From: Euglena gracilis
Taxonomy: Eukaryota; Euglenida; Euglenophyceae; Euglenales
Assembly: GCA_039621445.1 (NCBI GenBank)
Contig: CP154956.1
Span: forward strand, 46,853,291-46,917,290
Length of the DNA stretch: 64,000 bases
Direction: 5' to 3'
Shown: positions 31,416-42,668 of the stretch, piece by piece
Numbering within the stretch: the first letter of the stretch is position 1
Layout of the letters: the number at the start of each line of letters is the position of its first letter
The notes under the pieces: generated by a model
Seen by the model: only the letters and a program-made list of their open reading frames with translations
What the model was told of the DNA's origin: nothing
Databases searched by the model: none
Position numbers and translations under genes: made by a program

Positions 31416-32339
31416 TAGGTGGTAGGGGGAGGTGGTCGACCCTTCCCTGGGGGTGCTGTGGTGGGTGGGGGGTCCGGACCCCCACCCCCCTCTTTGACAG
31501 GTTCCAAAAATAGCGAAAGATTTTCTTCTGGCACTGCGCACCAGAAAATGAACAAAAGACACCTTTTTTCCTCACTTTTGGACAGATTGCTCATTTTTGG
31601 ATGTTTTGGTGTTCATCACATAAAAATGTTCAAAAATTTCAAAGAATGAGCATTTTTGGTTTGATTTTCAGAGAAAAGTCAGGGATTTTTTAAAAATGGC
31701 CCAATTTCTGGCCTTTTGCCCAATTTCTGGCCCTTTGCCTGTCCAAGCCAAAAATTTTCCAGACCCCCTCAGTTTCAAGGTAGGAGGGGGTCGGACCCCC
31801 CCCCCTCAAGCCAAGGCTTCCCATCTATGCCTGCCCCCCCTCCGGGTCGCTTTTGGCACAGGGGGCAAAAAAAAGGCCATTTTCAAAGGGGAATTGGCTT
31901 GGGCGGCAGGCGCCAGGACCTAAAACCGACCCCCGGGATGGCACAATGCGCTGCCCCTGGGTTGGCAAAAAGAAGCCCGCTCCCAGGGCAGGTGGCAGTA
32001 TTTCCAAAACCAGAGCCCACCGACTGAAGGCCGAGTGAAGTGAAGTCGATTTAATTTCTGGATGGTGATTGACAATGAAAACCCTGGGGCATCGGTTTGC
32101 CAATCTTCCCATCAATCCGCAATGGTCGCCATGTGGATTGAATGGAAGATTGCAATCGGTTTGCTCCCCAAATGGGTCCCGAGGCAGTCACCCTCACTCT
32201 GCTCGTCCTCATCTCCAATGCGATCTCTCCCCCGCATTCCACGCCGCTGACCCATGCACCGTTGCGGGGACAGTGTTCCCCGCCTGTGTCCCTGGGCTGG
32301 GCTTCTGCGAGCCTCCCCCCCCCCACCGCCTTCTGGTGC

Positions 32340-32507
32340 CCTTTGCAGCGGATGGCGCTGGGCGGCTGCCGGGGGGCCCTCTGCCGCGCCGCGTGGCAGT
32401 GGTCCGCCGCCCCCCGGAGGGCGATGGACCGCCGCTGGCTGGCCACGGCGGACCCGGTGTGGTACCCCCACAAGTCGGGGGCCTCCTTGCCCGGCGGAAC
32501 ACAGGGC
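32340..32507 (+). CDS. GC-rich exon, Trp/Arg/Ala-rich, unassigned gene
   Basis: The frame from about L-Q-R-M-A-L-G-G reads R-A-A-W-Q-W-S-A-A-P-R-R-A-M-D-R-R-W-L-A and ends K-S-G-A-S-L-P-G-G. A conventional acceptor TTTGCAG or a CTGGTGCC border could start it. ACACAGGGCGTGG near 32508 fits a nonconventional 5' end whose CAGGG could pair with the CCCTG before the exon at 39880. It lies on the same strand as its GC-rich neighbours. Confidence 0.35.
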
Positions 32508-32692
32508 GTGGCGTTTTGCCCCGCCCTGCCCTAGGCTGAACATTGCCCCCAGGCAAATGTTCACCGATTCGAAGTCACCCTTGGCCAAGTTGTCACCCCC
32601 ATTTTTGCATTCGAACAGGGGCAGGAGTGTCTGATATACCTAAAAGATGACGGTTTCTTGGAGACATGTTTTTTGTGAGAAAAAAAATTCTA

Positions 32693-32760
32693 TATCAGGG
32701 CGGTCTATACAGGGGGGGGGGTTATCTGTGGGGGATGCTCCAGATCTAACGTTTGCCGTC
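32693..32760 (+). mobile_element. CAGGGCGGTC intron-family 5' end, broken copy
   Basis: CAGGGCGGTCTATACAGG resembles the first bases of the intron family but is followed by unrelated sequence. It lies inside the putative long intron before the 39880 exon. Confidence 0.3.
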
Positions 32761-32779
32761 GACCATCCTGGAACGTTTT

Positions 32780-33060
32780 AAGCTCCAGGGGGGGATTAAA
32801 AAGTATCCTCAAACGACCTCAATCGACCTCAAACGTACGTTCAAGGATGCTGTCGTTCGCAAACAACTGTTCACAGGGCCCAATGCAACAAAATTCCCTT
32901 GTGCCACATGTGCCCTGTGTGTGCAACTCCCTTTTGTTGCCTATGCCCATTTGTATGCAATTGTTTGCAGGGCCCTAAAATAGCAGCCCTCTGGTCCTCG
33001 GGTTTGTGAAACCTGCTGCATTCAGGTACGTAGGAACGTTGGATGCTCTGGAGCCTTCTC
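32780..33060. repeat. TGTTTGCAGGGCCCTAAAATA dispersed repeat, copy 1
   Basis: Shares GTGCAACTCCCTTTTGTTGC, GCAATTGTTTGCAGGG and CCCTAAAATAGCA with 40500-40740, and CCCTAAAATAACAAAATCCC with 53285-53310. It is followed by GAGCATCCTCGA-type palindromes (33160-33260). Confidence 0.6.
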
Positions 33061-33732
33061 AAAGGATTTGACCAACAAAATGGATTTTCACCCAAGGCGT
33101 TTCGTTGTTGTTTTTTTGATCTCAAATCACCTTTGTGGATGCACCGCGGAGCATCCTCGAGCCACCTTGAACGACATTCGATGTTCGAGGATTCTCTAGA
33201 GCATCCTTGAACGACTTCGAATGTGGGCTCGAGGATGCTCAAGAGCATCCTCCTGTGGAGCATCCTCCGATTGCAACCCTGCCATCCATGTGGGTCGTTT
33301 TTTTTTTTTTAACGAAGGAGTGCCCTTAAATTATTCTCCTCAAATAACCTGGCAGGCGCCAGGTTACTGCAACCACATTTTTGACCTCCTCTCCAGTGGG
33401 CGCAGAAGCAATTCTGCGCACACGTTGTAATTGCAAATTTCGAATTTGTGGAAACTCACCGGTTGATAAATGCCCAGCCGCGGAAGCCGCGGCCAGAACC
33501 AAACAAAATAAAATCTCTCATGCACAACTCCCTGTTAAAGTGCACAAAATCGTGCATTTCACACAGTCACGGGATCGAAAAAATCATCAATGCTTCACCC
33601 AGGTGGTTAATTGGCACTCCTCAGTGCTGCCCAATCGGCTGCACCTCCTCAAAGCCCCCCCCCCGTGCTGTGACTATTTGCTCAGGGGTGGGGGCCACCC
33701 GCCATGTCCAAGCGCTGCAGACCTTGGGGGGG

Positions 33733-33785
33733 TGTCCCCAGGGTTGGATGGGAAGCCCTTCGGTATTGAGGTAGGTGGTAGGGGG
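33733..33785 (+). mobile_element. Second intron-like repeat family, left end
   Basis: A 22-bp sequence, CCCAGGGTTGGATGGGAAGC plus CC, is exactly complementary to GGGCTTCCCATCCAACCCTG plus GG at 39830-39851. Both ends carry GTGTCCC outside. It is therefore a CAG...CTG element about 6.1 kb long, now containing satellite locus 2 and a hAT remnant. Internal GAAGCCCTTCGGTATTGAGG also occurs, diverged, at 30330 and 20037. Confidence 0.5.
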
Positions 33786-34827
33786 GGGTCGCTGAGCTCT
33801 TATCCCTTTATGGGTAAGAGCGAAGCTTACCCCTGGCGAAACCCCCCCCCTCGACCCCCCCCCCCCCCCCCCCCCCGGGGGCCCCCCCCGGGTCGGGGCC
33901 ACCTCGGGAACCGACGGATTATCACCATGATCCCGGCCCCGTTCCCGGAATTTTTTTTTTCAGTCGCGAGCGACTGGATTCCTAGTTTCCGAATCACCTG
34001 GGTTTGACCCCCAACTCCCCGCCAGGCCCGAGTTATTCACGCGCGAAGGGGTCCAAACTCGGTAGGATTTACCCGCCCCCCCTGGATGAGCCCCCCCCCC
34101 CTTTGGACTGCCAAAAAATGTCAATTTTCAAAATATCTCCAAAATGAAGCCAAATCAAAGGAAATGTCCGGAGACCTAATTTGAAGCCCTTGGAACGCCC
34201 CATCTGCTGGTATTTTGATTTCCCCGCAACTCCCCGCCCAGCCCGAGATACGGCCGTTTTCGGCGCAGCTGGCCGTTTTGTACACTTTTCCCTCTGTTCG
34301 ACTTAGCCGTTTTCGGGGGGTGGGGGTCAAAAAATCGATGTTTTCAAAATTTCTCGAAAATGATGCAAAATCAAAGGAAATGTCCGGAGACCTAAATTGA
34401 AGCCCTTGGAACGCTCTATCTACTGGGATTTTGGTTTCCCCGCAACTCCCCGCCCAGCCCGAGATACGGGCGTTTTTTTGGCCAATTTGGCCATTTCAGG
34501 CCATTTTGTACACTTTTCCCTCTGTTCGACTTAGCCGTTTTCGGCCAAAAAAGTCGAAAAAAATCGAAAAAAAATTTTTTGCCCGAAACGATGTTTTTTG
34601 GCCTCCCGGACCCAGAAAAACTGTTTTTGAGCCGAAAACGAGCGTTTTTCGACCCGCCAGCGCCCCGTTTTGGGCCGCCGACCCATTGACTTTGGGTCAA
34701 AACCGGGTCAAAAAAGTCGAAAAAATCGAAAAAAAATTTTTTGCCCGAAACGATGTTTTTTGGCCTCCCGGACCCAGAAAAACTGTTTTTGAGCCGAAAA
34801 CGAGCGTTTTTCGACCCGCCAGCGCCC

Positions 34828-34920
34828 CGTTTTTTTTTTTTTTTTTTTTTTATTGTTTTTTTTGTTTTTTTTTGTGTTTTTTTTTTTTTGTTTTTTTTTT
34901 TATTTTTTTTTTTTGTTTTT

Positions 34921-34968
<48 letters not shown>

Positions 34969-35032
34969 CTTTGTTTTTTTTTTTTTATTTTTTTGGTTTT
35001 TTATATGTTTTTTTATTTTTTTTTTTTTTTGG
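34828..35032. repeat. T-rich low-complexity tract
   Basis: About 200 bases almost entirely T, with scattered single A, G or C. It is inserted in a copy of the 120-bp motif (interrupted after GCCAGCGCCCCGT). Confidence 0.9.
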
Positions 35033-35384
35033 GGCGGGGCCGCCGACCCATTGACTACGTTTGGGTCCAAACCGGTCGAAAAGTCGAAAAAAATCGAAAA
35101 AAATTTTTTTGCCCGAAACGATGTTTTTTGGCCTCCCGGACCCAGAAAAACTGTTTTTGAGCCGAAAACGAGCGTTTTTCGACCCGCCGGCGCCCCGTTT
35201 TGGACCGCCGACCCATTGACTTTGGGTCAAAACCGGGGCGAAAAAGTCGAAAAAAATCGAAAATTTTTTTTTGCCTGAAACGATGTTTTTTGGCCTCCCG
35301 GACCCAGAAAAACTGTTTCGGAGCCGAAAACGAGCGTTTTTCGACCCGCCGGCGCCCCGTTTTGGACCGCCGACCGACCCATTG

Positions 35385-36342
35385 ATGGCCATCATGACCC
35401 CGGATGGCCATCATGACCCCGGAGGGCCATCATGACCCCGGATGGCCATCATGACCCCGGATGGCCATCATGACCCCGGATGGCCATCATGACCAATGAT
35501 GGCCATCATGACCCCGGATGGCCATCATGACCCCGGATGGCCATCATGACCAATGATGGCCATGATGACCCCGGATGGCCATCATGACCCCGGATGGCCA
35601 TCATGACCAATGATGGCCATCATGACCCCGGATGGCCATCATGACCCCGGATGGCCATCATGACCAATGATGGCCATCCTGACCAATGATGGCCATCATG
35701 ACCCCGGATGGCCATCATGACCCCGGATGGCCATCATGACCAATGATGGCCATCATGACCCCGGATGGCCATCATGACCCCGGATGGCCATCATGACCCC
35801 GGATGGCCATCATGGCCCCGGATGGCCATGATGGCCCCCCGGATGGCCATGATGGCCCCCCGGATGGCCATCATGACCCCGGATGGCCATGATGACCCCG
35901 GATGGCCATCATGACCCCGGATGGCCATCATGACCAATGATGGCCATCATGACCCCGGATGGCCATCATGGCCCCGGATGGCCATCATGACCAATGATGG
36001 CCATCCTGACCAATGATGGCCATGATGACCCCGGATGGCCATCATGACCCCGGATGGCCATCATGACCAATGATGGCCATCATGACCCCGGATGGCCATC
36101 ATGACCCCGGATGGCCATCATGACCCCGGATGGCCATCATGGCCCCGGATGGCCATCATGACCCATGATGGCCATCATGACCCCGGAGGGCCATCATGAC
36201 CCCGGATGGCCATCATGACCCCGGATGGCCATCATGACCCCGGATGGCCATCATGACCCCGGATGGCCATCATGACCCCGGATGGCCATCATGACCCCGG
36301 ATGGCCATCATGACCCCGGACGGATGGCCATCATGACCCTGG
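35385..36342. repeat. 19-bp minisatellite, array 2
   Basis: About 50 copies of GATGGCCATCATGACCCCG with fewer variant types than array 1. Confidence 0.92.
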
Positions 36343-36445
36343 GTCAAAAAAGTCGAAAAAATTCCCAAATTTTTTTTTGCACGAAACGATGTTTTTTTGG
36401 CCTCGCGGACCCAGAAAAACTGCTTTGATCCGAAAACGAGCGTTT

Positions 36446-36838
36446 TTCGGGCCGCCGGGCCGCCGGGCCGCCGGGCTGCCGGCCGGGCCGCCGGGCCGCC
36501 TGGCCGCCTGCCGCCGCCGGCCGCCGGCCGCCGCCGCCGGGCCGCCGGGCCGCCGGGCCGCCGGCCGCCGGGCCGCCGGGCCGCCGGGCCGCCGCCGGGC
36601 CGCCGGGCCGCCGCCGGGCCGCCGGCCTCCGGGCCCGGGCCGCCGGGCCGCCGGGCGGGCCGCCGGGCCGCCGGGCCGCCGGCCGGGCCGCCGGCCCTCC
36701 GGCCGCCGGCCGGACCGCCGGGCCGCCTCCTTTCCGGGCCGCCGGGCCGCCGGGCCTCCTCCGGCCCCGCCGGCCGGGCCGCCGGGCCGCCGGCCGGGCC
36801 GCCGGGCTGCCGGGCCGTCGGGCCGCCGGGTCGGGGTC
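36446..36838. repeat. GC-rich GGCCGCC repeats, block 2
   Basis: Nearly 400 bp of CCGCCGGGCCG-type repeats directly after minisatellite array 2, longer than the corresponding block at 4414. Confidence 0.85.
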
Positions 36839-36899
36839 AATGAAGGGGTGGGGGCGCGCTTATAAAGAGCTCAGCACTATTCAAAACCTGGTCCCGACC

Positions 36900-37060
36900 A
36901 CCCCCCCCTGGGGGGGGGTAAGGTGGTAGGGGGGGTCCGGACCACCCCCCCCCCTAGATGTTGGGAGGGGGGGTCCAGACCCCCCACCCCCCCTCCCTGA
37001 AAGGAAGCCAAAAAGTGGAAAATTTTCTTCCGGCGCTGCGCGCCGGAAAAAAAATTTAAG
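36900..37060. repeat. GGTCCGGACC / TTTTCTTCCGGCGC hairpin repeat
   Basis: A GGGGTCCGGACC palindrome precedes a TTTTCTTCCGGCGC-TG-CGCGCCGGAAAA foldback. Related copies lie at 31010-31040 and 31430-31560, and a diverged one at 39700-39830. Confidence 0.5.
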
Positions 37061-37429
37061 CACATTTTTTTTGCATAAATCAACCAACAAAGGTGTAGAA
37101 GGCCTTTTTTTTTGTTTGTTACAGATACATCATTCTCTGCAGGCGTCTTCTCTCCGCACTAAATGAAACAAACCCGTCTTTTTTCGTTGCCTTCGGCGCG
37201 GCCCACCGTGCAGCAAGGTCCATGGTAGCTATTGTTGAATTTACGGGTTGTAATTCACTTGGCCTCATGTCATGCCATCTCAGCCTTTTTGATTCTTGCT
37301 TTGCAATGAACACAGGGAGTGCATCTTCGGCTTTGTTGCACTTTGATTTCAGGACCAGTAATAAGGTAAACAGCATGAAAATTATCTGGTTTATTATGTG
37401 CAAGGCACCAGCAGTTCATTGAGGTTTGT

Positions 37430-37600
37430 TGTGCTGATGATGTGAATGCCTCTAGTTGCCTCATAGAGAGCATGTGCAGTTGTGGTTGCTTGATTCGGTT
37501 CCTTGAGGTTTGTTGTGCTGATGATGTGGATGTCTTGAGTTGCCTCATGCAGAGCATGAGAATTTTGTGGTTGCTTGATTCGGTGATGCTCCACAAAATA
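37430..37600. repeat. Two-copy 85-bp tandem duplication
   Basis: GAGGTTTGTTGTGCTGATGA through GGTTGCTTGATTCGG occurs twice in tandem, with a few differences. Confidence 0.75.
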
Positions 37601-38410
37601 GAGACCATGTTGCTGAGATTTGTCACGTGCGTTGGCGTTCTTCCGCTTCCACGACAAGGTGGAAGATCCCATTGAAAGTATCAGGGGATTTCTTCGCTCG
37701 TCCCATTGACAACGAGAAATAAGTCCTCTGTGTGCGATGCGGCAGTGGAATGAGGATATTCATTCAGGTTCCCCTAGTCGTGGCTGTGTACAGCCAATTG
37801 AGAGAAAATGTTGCAGTTGTTTTTGCGGCTTTCGTTTTTTGGCCTGTTTTCAAACCCGGGGAATTTGCTCGTAACCTCGTGGACGGATGCTGCTCACCGC
37901 ACTCAAGGCGTTGGAGAAACGCCAGCTGGTGGACGCCATGACGAAGTTGAGATGCTCCGATCAATGCCTTCACTTGCAGTGTTTGTTGCTTCGGACACCT
38001 TGGTATTTGATGGAACCCCTGAATCTGATTGATGTGATTTTGACGTATTCCAGAATGGCCTAAGGTGACTGAAAAGTGGCGGTTTTTCTGTGTGGCCGCC
38101 CCCCCCCCCCCCCCGGTGGAGGGTAGTGACTGACTGGCTTCCCAAAAAAAGTGGCTGACTGGTTTCTCAAAAAGTGGAGTGACCCCCCCCCGGGGTCGGT
38201 AAGCAATTGCATGCACGGGCCTCTCATATATATGTCCGTATTGGACGTGTCCACGTGGCCGAACCCCGCGTTGCCGCAATGGCAAACGTTTGGGGGCAGC
38301 AATTTCGAAGGCCTTGCGCGAAAGTTTCCAAGCAGTTGCGGGGCAATCTTGCATTAGGGTAGGGGTTCGATGACCTTGCAGCTGCTTGTTTCTGGTCTGA
38401 ATATTTCCAG
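37601..38410. other. Possible upstream part of the hAT remnant, unassigned
   Basis: Short open frames in all three phases between 37735 and 38050. None shows a clear hAT motif, and repeats with GTGACTGACTGG interrupt. Confidence 0.25.
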
Positions 38411-39073
38411 AACTGTTTGGGATGGACTGACCCTGTTGATGGTGTGCAGGCTGAGTGGTGTGAAGCCAAAAACTGGGTATTTCAACAAGGTCTTCTGGAA
38501 CAGGCACGTTCTGTGAAGACGGTTGTTGTCGACGGTGTGGAACAACAAAAACGCTTCACAGCCGACATGGTGGTGTGGCGTGCCGTGATTAAGCGGGCTG
38601 AACAATGGCCCAAGCTACATGTTATCCTCCGGTGCGCGCTTGCTTTAACCCTATCCTCTGTGGAGTGTGAGCGTTTGTTCTCGATGCTGAAGGCAGCCAG
38701 GTTTTTTCCCCACCTGGCACAGTTACACTTGCTTTTTTGCATTAAAAATTTCCCTTGCATTTGTTCTTCTTTACAAATTTGCATCTTTGTCATTTGGCTC
38801 TCTGCTTCGTTTTCTGTTTGACATTGTCATATTGCTGTCAGACAAAAAAAATTAGGCTGCAGCCATCGCATCAATCGAGAGGACCGTCGGCGTCTCCAAA
38901 TGGACAGTCTGGAGCAAATCTTGATTGTCCTCAGAGATGCAGGTCGGTGGGATACGTATGATTACACCCCTGCCATTGATTTATATCAAACTCACCGCCG
39001 TGTGTATGCCATTTCAGAAAGCAAAAAAAGGACCGCTACTGTTGCTTACGACCCTCACACATGGGAACCTTAA
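38411..39073 (+). pseudogene. hAT transposase, C-terminal dimerisation region
   Basis: An exon after the acceptor ATATTTCCAG (38411-38700) reads to Y/W-type W-R-A-V-I-K, W-P-K-L-H-V-I-L-R and then the hallmark S-S-V-E-C-E-R-L-F-S-M-L-K of the hAT dimerisation domain. A conventional intron (38701-38862, GTTTTTTCC...GGCTGCAG) follows. The next exon, in frame, reads H-R-I-N-R-E-D-R-R-R-L-Q-M-D-S-L-E-Q-I-L-I-V-L-R and ends at TAA 39071-39073. The catalytic N-terminal two thirds are missing, so I call it a remnant. It sits inside the long intron before the 39880 exon. Confidence 0.7.
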
Positions 39074-39099
39074 AAGTCAGACTCCTGGACAAGTTGTAA

Positions 39100-39121
39100 T
39101 GGTACACGGCACTGGAGCAGC

Positions 39122-39152
<31 letters not shown>

Positions 39153-39485
39153 CCACCACCACCACCACCACCACCACCACCACCACCACCACCACCACCA
39201 CCACCACCACCACCACCACCACCACCACCACCACCACCACCACCACCACCACCACCACCACCACCTGCACCACCACCAGCAACAACTGTAACTCTGGAGC
39301 GAAGTAAGAGGCCTCGGGTGCTTCCCAAAAAAATGATGATGTTGTGTGAGGGTCCTGCCGGTTTGATGGATGTCGCTTGCGTGGACCAAGCACCCACGCA
39401 GGCTGACTTTGATTCGGACGATTCTTCGGATTCGTCCTCCACTTCGTCCTCTGATTTGTCTTCGGATTCTTCTGATGATGAGTGA
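39100..39485 (+). CDS. Polyproline/acidic-tail ORF
   Basis: From ATG 39100: M-V-H-G-T-G-A-A-P-A, about 50 prolines encoded by a CCA/CAC repeat, A-P-P-P-A-T-T-V-T-L-E-R-S-K-R-P-R, a short middle part, and a C-terminal Asp/Ser run ending S-D-D-E and TGA. The hAT frame ends 27 bases upstream. A single-base change in the A7 run at 39019-39026 would fuse the two, so this may be the tail of the transposase or a separate protein. The bipartite basic-then-acidic layout is like that of nuclear proteins. Confidence 0.4.
39119..39265. repeat. (CCA)n trinucleotide repeat
   Basis: About 49 uninterrupted triplets inside the polyproline ORF. Confidence 0.97.
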
Positions 39486-39699
39486 TGTTGTATTGTTGCT
39501 TCTCACCAGATGCAACTTGTTTGCGTCTGGTGATTCTTGTGCACCCTTGTCTTCAGCACCATTCGTTGATTTGAAGTTGTGCATCTCAATAAGTTGTTGT
39601 TGCTGTTTTGATTTTGCAGCCACTCACTGATTCATTGATTACCTCTTTCAAGATCTCCTGTTGCATCACATGAGAGTGTCCGCTTTTAAAAGATGTTGT

Positions 39700-39851
39700 C
39701 AATGTTCGCCAAAACTAAAATTGAAAAATTTTCTAAGTCCTTGTCGGACTGGAGGTAGGAGGGGGGGATCCGGACCACCCCCCCCCTCGATGTCAGGAGG
39801 GGGGGTCGGACCCACCCCCCCCCCTCCGGGCTTCCCATCCAACCCTGGGTG
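39700..39851. repeat. Right end of second intron-like repeat family
   Basis: GGTCGGACC-type palindromes, then GGGCTTCCCATCCAACCCTG plus GG, complementary to 33733-33755. The CTG lies directly before GGTGTCCC. Confidence 0.5.
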
Positions 39852-39879
39852 TCCCTGCCCAAGGAGGCCCTGGCCCTCG

Positions 39880-40047
39880 GCGTTGGAGGACCAGCTGGTC
39901 GCCCTGCAGAGCCGGGGGCAGTGGGAACGGCTGCTGCGGGTGTTGCGGCTCGATGATGCCATGGACTGGGCCGCGGACGACACCGGCGGTGGCGCCAACC
40001 CGGACGGCGCTGCGAGCAGCGACGGCGACCGGCCGCCAGTGTGGGCA
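39880..40047 (+). CDS. GC-rich exon (E-D-Q-L-V-A-L-Q), unassigned gene
   Basis: 56 codons read A-L-E-D-Q-L-V-A-L-Q-S-R-G-Q-W-E-R-L-L-R-V-L-R-L-D-D-A-M-D-W-A-A-D-D and then a Gly/Asp/Ser linker to P-P-V-W-A. The first half is an amphipathic helix. The 5' border (CTG before GCCCTCG) is uncertain by a few bases. The 3' border is followed by the intron 40048-42423. Confidence 0.5.
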
Positions 40048-40499
40048 TGTCAGGGATGTGCTAGGCGGCCCAAAAGGGGCACAGGCCTTCCACCCATATC
40101 CTGCCCTGTGTGGCAAAGATGAACCACTCGACGAAATGGATATTTTGGGTGCCGTTTTTGGAAACGAGAACTCAGCCCACCCAGCATTGGAACCATTTCC
40201 CCCCCAATCCTCTCCAAGGAGCATTTTCCCCTACGAGTATTTGTGACCATTCAATAGTCAAATCGCCAGCCGCACCGTGGTACGGCACAGCACTGCCCCT
40301 GTTGTCCCCACCGTCGCCAACCTGGCCCTGAAAACAGGGACGCCCCTTTTGACGCACTGTGCCCATACCTGTTTCCTTCCTCCCAGCAAGCCACCCCCTT
40401 CCCCCGAAACAAGCTGGAGGGTGCCCCCCCCCAGAAGGGTTACGGCAGGAAGATGCTCCGTAGGAGGATGCTCTAGAACATCCACGAAGGTGATTCAAG

Positions 40500-40740
40500 G
40501 TTGAAAAATAATAAACTCCTGTGAAAATCCCTTTTTGTTGTGACCCAAAAATAACAAAATCGCTTTTGTCACGTATGCCCCGTTTGTGCAACTCCTTTTT
40601 GTTGCCCATGCCCTTTTGCACGCAACTGTTTGCAGGGCTCTAAAATAACAGCATTCTGAATCTTAGTCTTGTGAAACCTGCATTCAGGAACGCAGAGCAT
40701 CCTTGAACATCGTTCGACCACGTCCGAGGATGCTCTTAGT
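40500..40740. repeat. TGTTTGCAGGGCTCTAAAATA dispersed repeat, copy 2
   Basis: Homologous to 32780-33060 over most of its length, including GTGCAACTCCTTTTTGTTGC and GTGAAACCTGCATTCAGG. Confidence 0.6.
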
Positions 40741-42234
40741 TGTTCGAGGTGGTTTGAGGATTTTTTTTTAAACCCCCACCCTCAAGGGGAGGGGCTTAAA
40801 AACGCGCGAGGATGACGAACCTCGAAGGTTCGATCTGAAGTGTCCTCCTACGTACAACCCCCCCCCCCTTTGGTCACACCATTGCTTAAGGTGTTTTTTG
40901 ACCCACCCTCCAATGGGCGATGGAATGTTTTTTTCTAACCCCCCTGGGGGTGTTGGGGTGAGCCAGAAATGGCCGAAAGTGGCGCCGCAAGACCCTCCCC
41001 CCTTCCCACGAGGGGTTAACTGAAATGAACCTGGGTTCTGGAACGAGGATTCTGATGGAATGGCGTTGCATCAAATTTTTTTTTGATAAAAAAATTATTT
41101 TTTTGATTCTTGCACACCTTTTCGGCTGGAAAAGTGATGGCAAGACCACCCCGACTCCTAGAGTCCAGGGGTCAAGGGGTCCAGGGAGTCCAGGGAGTCC
41201 AGGGGTCGAGCTGGCTTTCAGGGTTCCCAAAACAAAAGATAAATGCATTTTTTTTTTGCATTAGCACCCCTAAAAATGCCATTTCTCGACCGTTTGGTAC
41301 CGTTTTTTTTCTCCCAAAGTGTTTGACTCTCTTCTCGACACACCCCCAGGTCCTACAGAATGTTGCTTGTCAAGAAATCCTCTTTCAAACCATCCCCACT
41401 GCCCAGATGAGCTTTGTGGTATGCAAATGTCCCATCACCCATCTTTATTCTTTGCTTTTTTTGCCGCCTGCGCGGTGCTCAAATGGAAACAATCCGCCAT
41501 TTAGACCGACCCCCCCCCCGTTTATACCAACCCCGCCATCAGAATCAGAAGAAATACATTTTTTCTGACTCCCCCATTTACATCCACCCCTGGATAAAAA
41601 AAGCAGAACTCCATTTTTACCGACCCTCTCTTGCATCCGGTGCACACCAAGGTGAAGCACAAGAAAGCACAAGGAGGTCGCAGGAAGCACAAAAAGAGCG
41701 CTCAGGCTCACCCCAGCGTCTCCTTTTTTTTTGGTGAAATGTGAACAGATTATTTGTTGTTTACTGGGGTGGACGACGAAACAGGGGGGGGAGGATGAAT
41801 GTCTCTGGCTTCATCCTTCATCCCTTCATTCATCGCTTCATTCCCCCGCCCCGATCGAGCATCTTCACCCATTTACACCGACCCCCACACCCCGGAATTT
41901 TAAGAACTGTGTTAAGTGAAACACCAGCCCGTTGGTGTAAAAGGGGGGATTTGTCGACTCAACGCTTCAGTGACATTCTGGACCAGACCAATGGGCCAGG
42001 TCGTCAGCAGGATGGTTTTTTCAGCGACAGGATGGTCGTTTTTTTTTGTTAATGACTACACTTAGACCTGAGGGCCGGCCAACGGCTTGAACAGGCGTCG
42101 AACAGGGTCAAGGGTCAAAAACCGCCGGTTTTTTGACGTTTTGGGTCGAAGAATGCTGGTCATCACTTGCCCCCTGAGGCCTTTTTTTTGCCATTTTCCC
42201 TGTGTATTTTCAATTGAATGTTATGGGACGGGAA

Positions 42235-42405
42235 ACATATTCTGCAAACATAACATATAAATATATCATATTATATAAAATATAACATATCATATAAAAT
42301 ATAATATATTATAAAAAATGTAACATGTTATATAAAATATTCCATTATATAAAATATAACATATTATTTTTGCCATGTCTTCAAATATAACATGTTTTTT
42401 TTTTA
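42235..42405. repeat. AT-rich repeats (ATATAAAATATAACAT type)
   Basis: About seven degenerate copies of a 20-22-bp unit, just before the exon at 42424. Confidence 0.7.
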
Positions 42406-42423
42406 AAGGACGGCCCTGGTCCG

Positions 42424-42594
42424 CCGTTCCCCTTGGGGCGGCCTCCCTGCCGGCGAGCGGCCCGGCAGCTTGGGCGGTGGGACACTTTCTGGCACGTGTA
42501 CCGCGCCTTCCTGGCCCACTGCCGGGCAGCACTGGACTGCGACCGCGGCGGCGCTCCGGCAACTGGCGTCGGTCTGCCGTCCGCAGCCCGCAGG
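42424..42594 (+). CDS. GC-rich exon (G-R-W-D-T-F-W-H-V-Y), unassigned gene
   Basis: The frame reads P-F-P-L-G-R-P-P-C-R-R-A-A-R-Q-L-G-R-W-D-T-F-W, then H-V-Y-R-A-F-L-A-H-C-R-A-A-L-D-C-D and a Gly/Ala linker. The helix with three aromatic residues and two cysteines looks structural. A short intron of about 75 bp follows: CCCGCAG at its 5' side pairs with CTGCGGG at its 3' side. Confidence 0.5.
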
Positions 42595-42668
42595 ATGAAG
42601 CGCGGGGTTGAGAGGGGTGGGGCAGACTGGTTCCCTCGGGCGGACTGAGTGGTGTTGGGCTGCGGGAC

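Larger units (their letters stand above)
33789..36842. repeat. Macrosatellite locus 2
   Basis: Begins with a partial 85-bp hairpin (33789-33832). A poly-C run and a GATTATCACCATGATCC variant follow. Then come blocks with TTGAAGCCCTTGGAACGCCC and CAACTCCCCGCCCAGCCCGA, copies of the 120-bp GGCCTCCCGGACCC motif, the 19-bp minisatellite and finally GC-rich repeats. The module order is the same as at locus 1. Confidence 0.75.
40048..42423 (+). other. Nonconventional intron, 2.4 kb
   Basis: Starts TGTCAGGGATG and ends AAAGGACGGCCCTGGTCCG. CAG is at +4 to +6 and CTG at -8 to -6, and CAGGG pairs with CCCTG. It joins P-P-V-W-A to P-F-P-L-G-R-P-P in phase 0. The 3' end resembles the 3' end of the CAGGGCGGTCC family. 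The interior holds the repeat copy at 40500-40740, a GGTCCAGGGAGTCC run near 41165-41205 and AT-rich repeats. Confidence 0.5.

Noticed and set aside
36331-36865. Long open frames of 150-170 codons in both strands.
   Set aside because: These are GGCCGCC repeats, open in most frames because they lack A and T.
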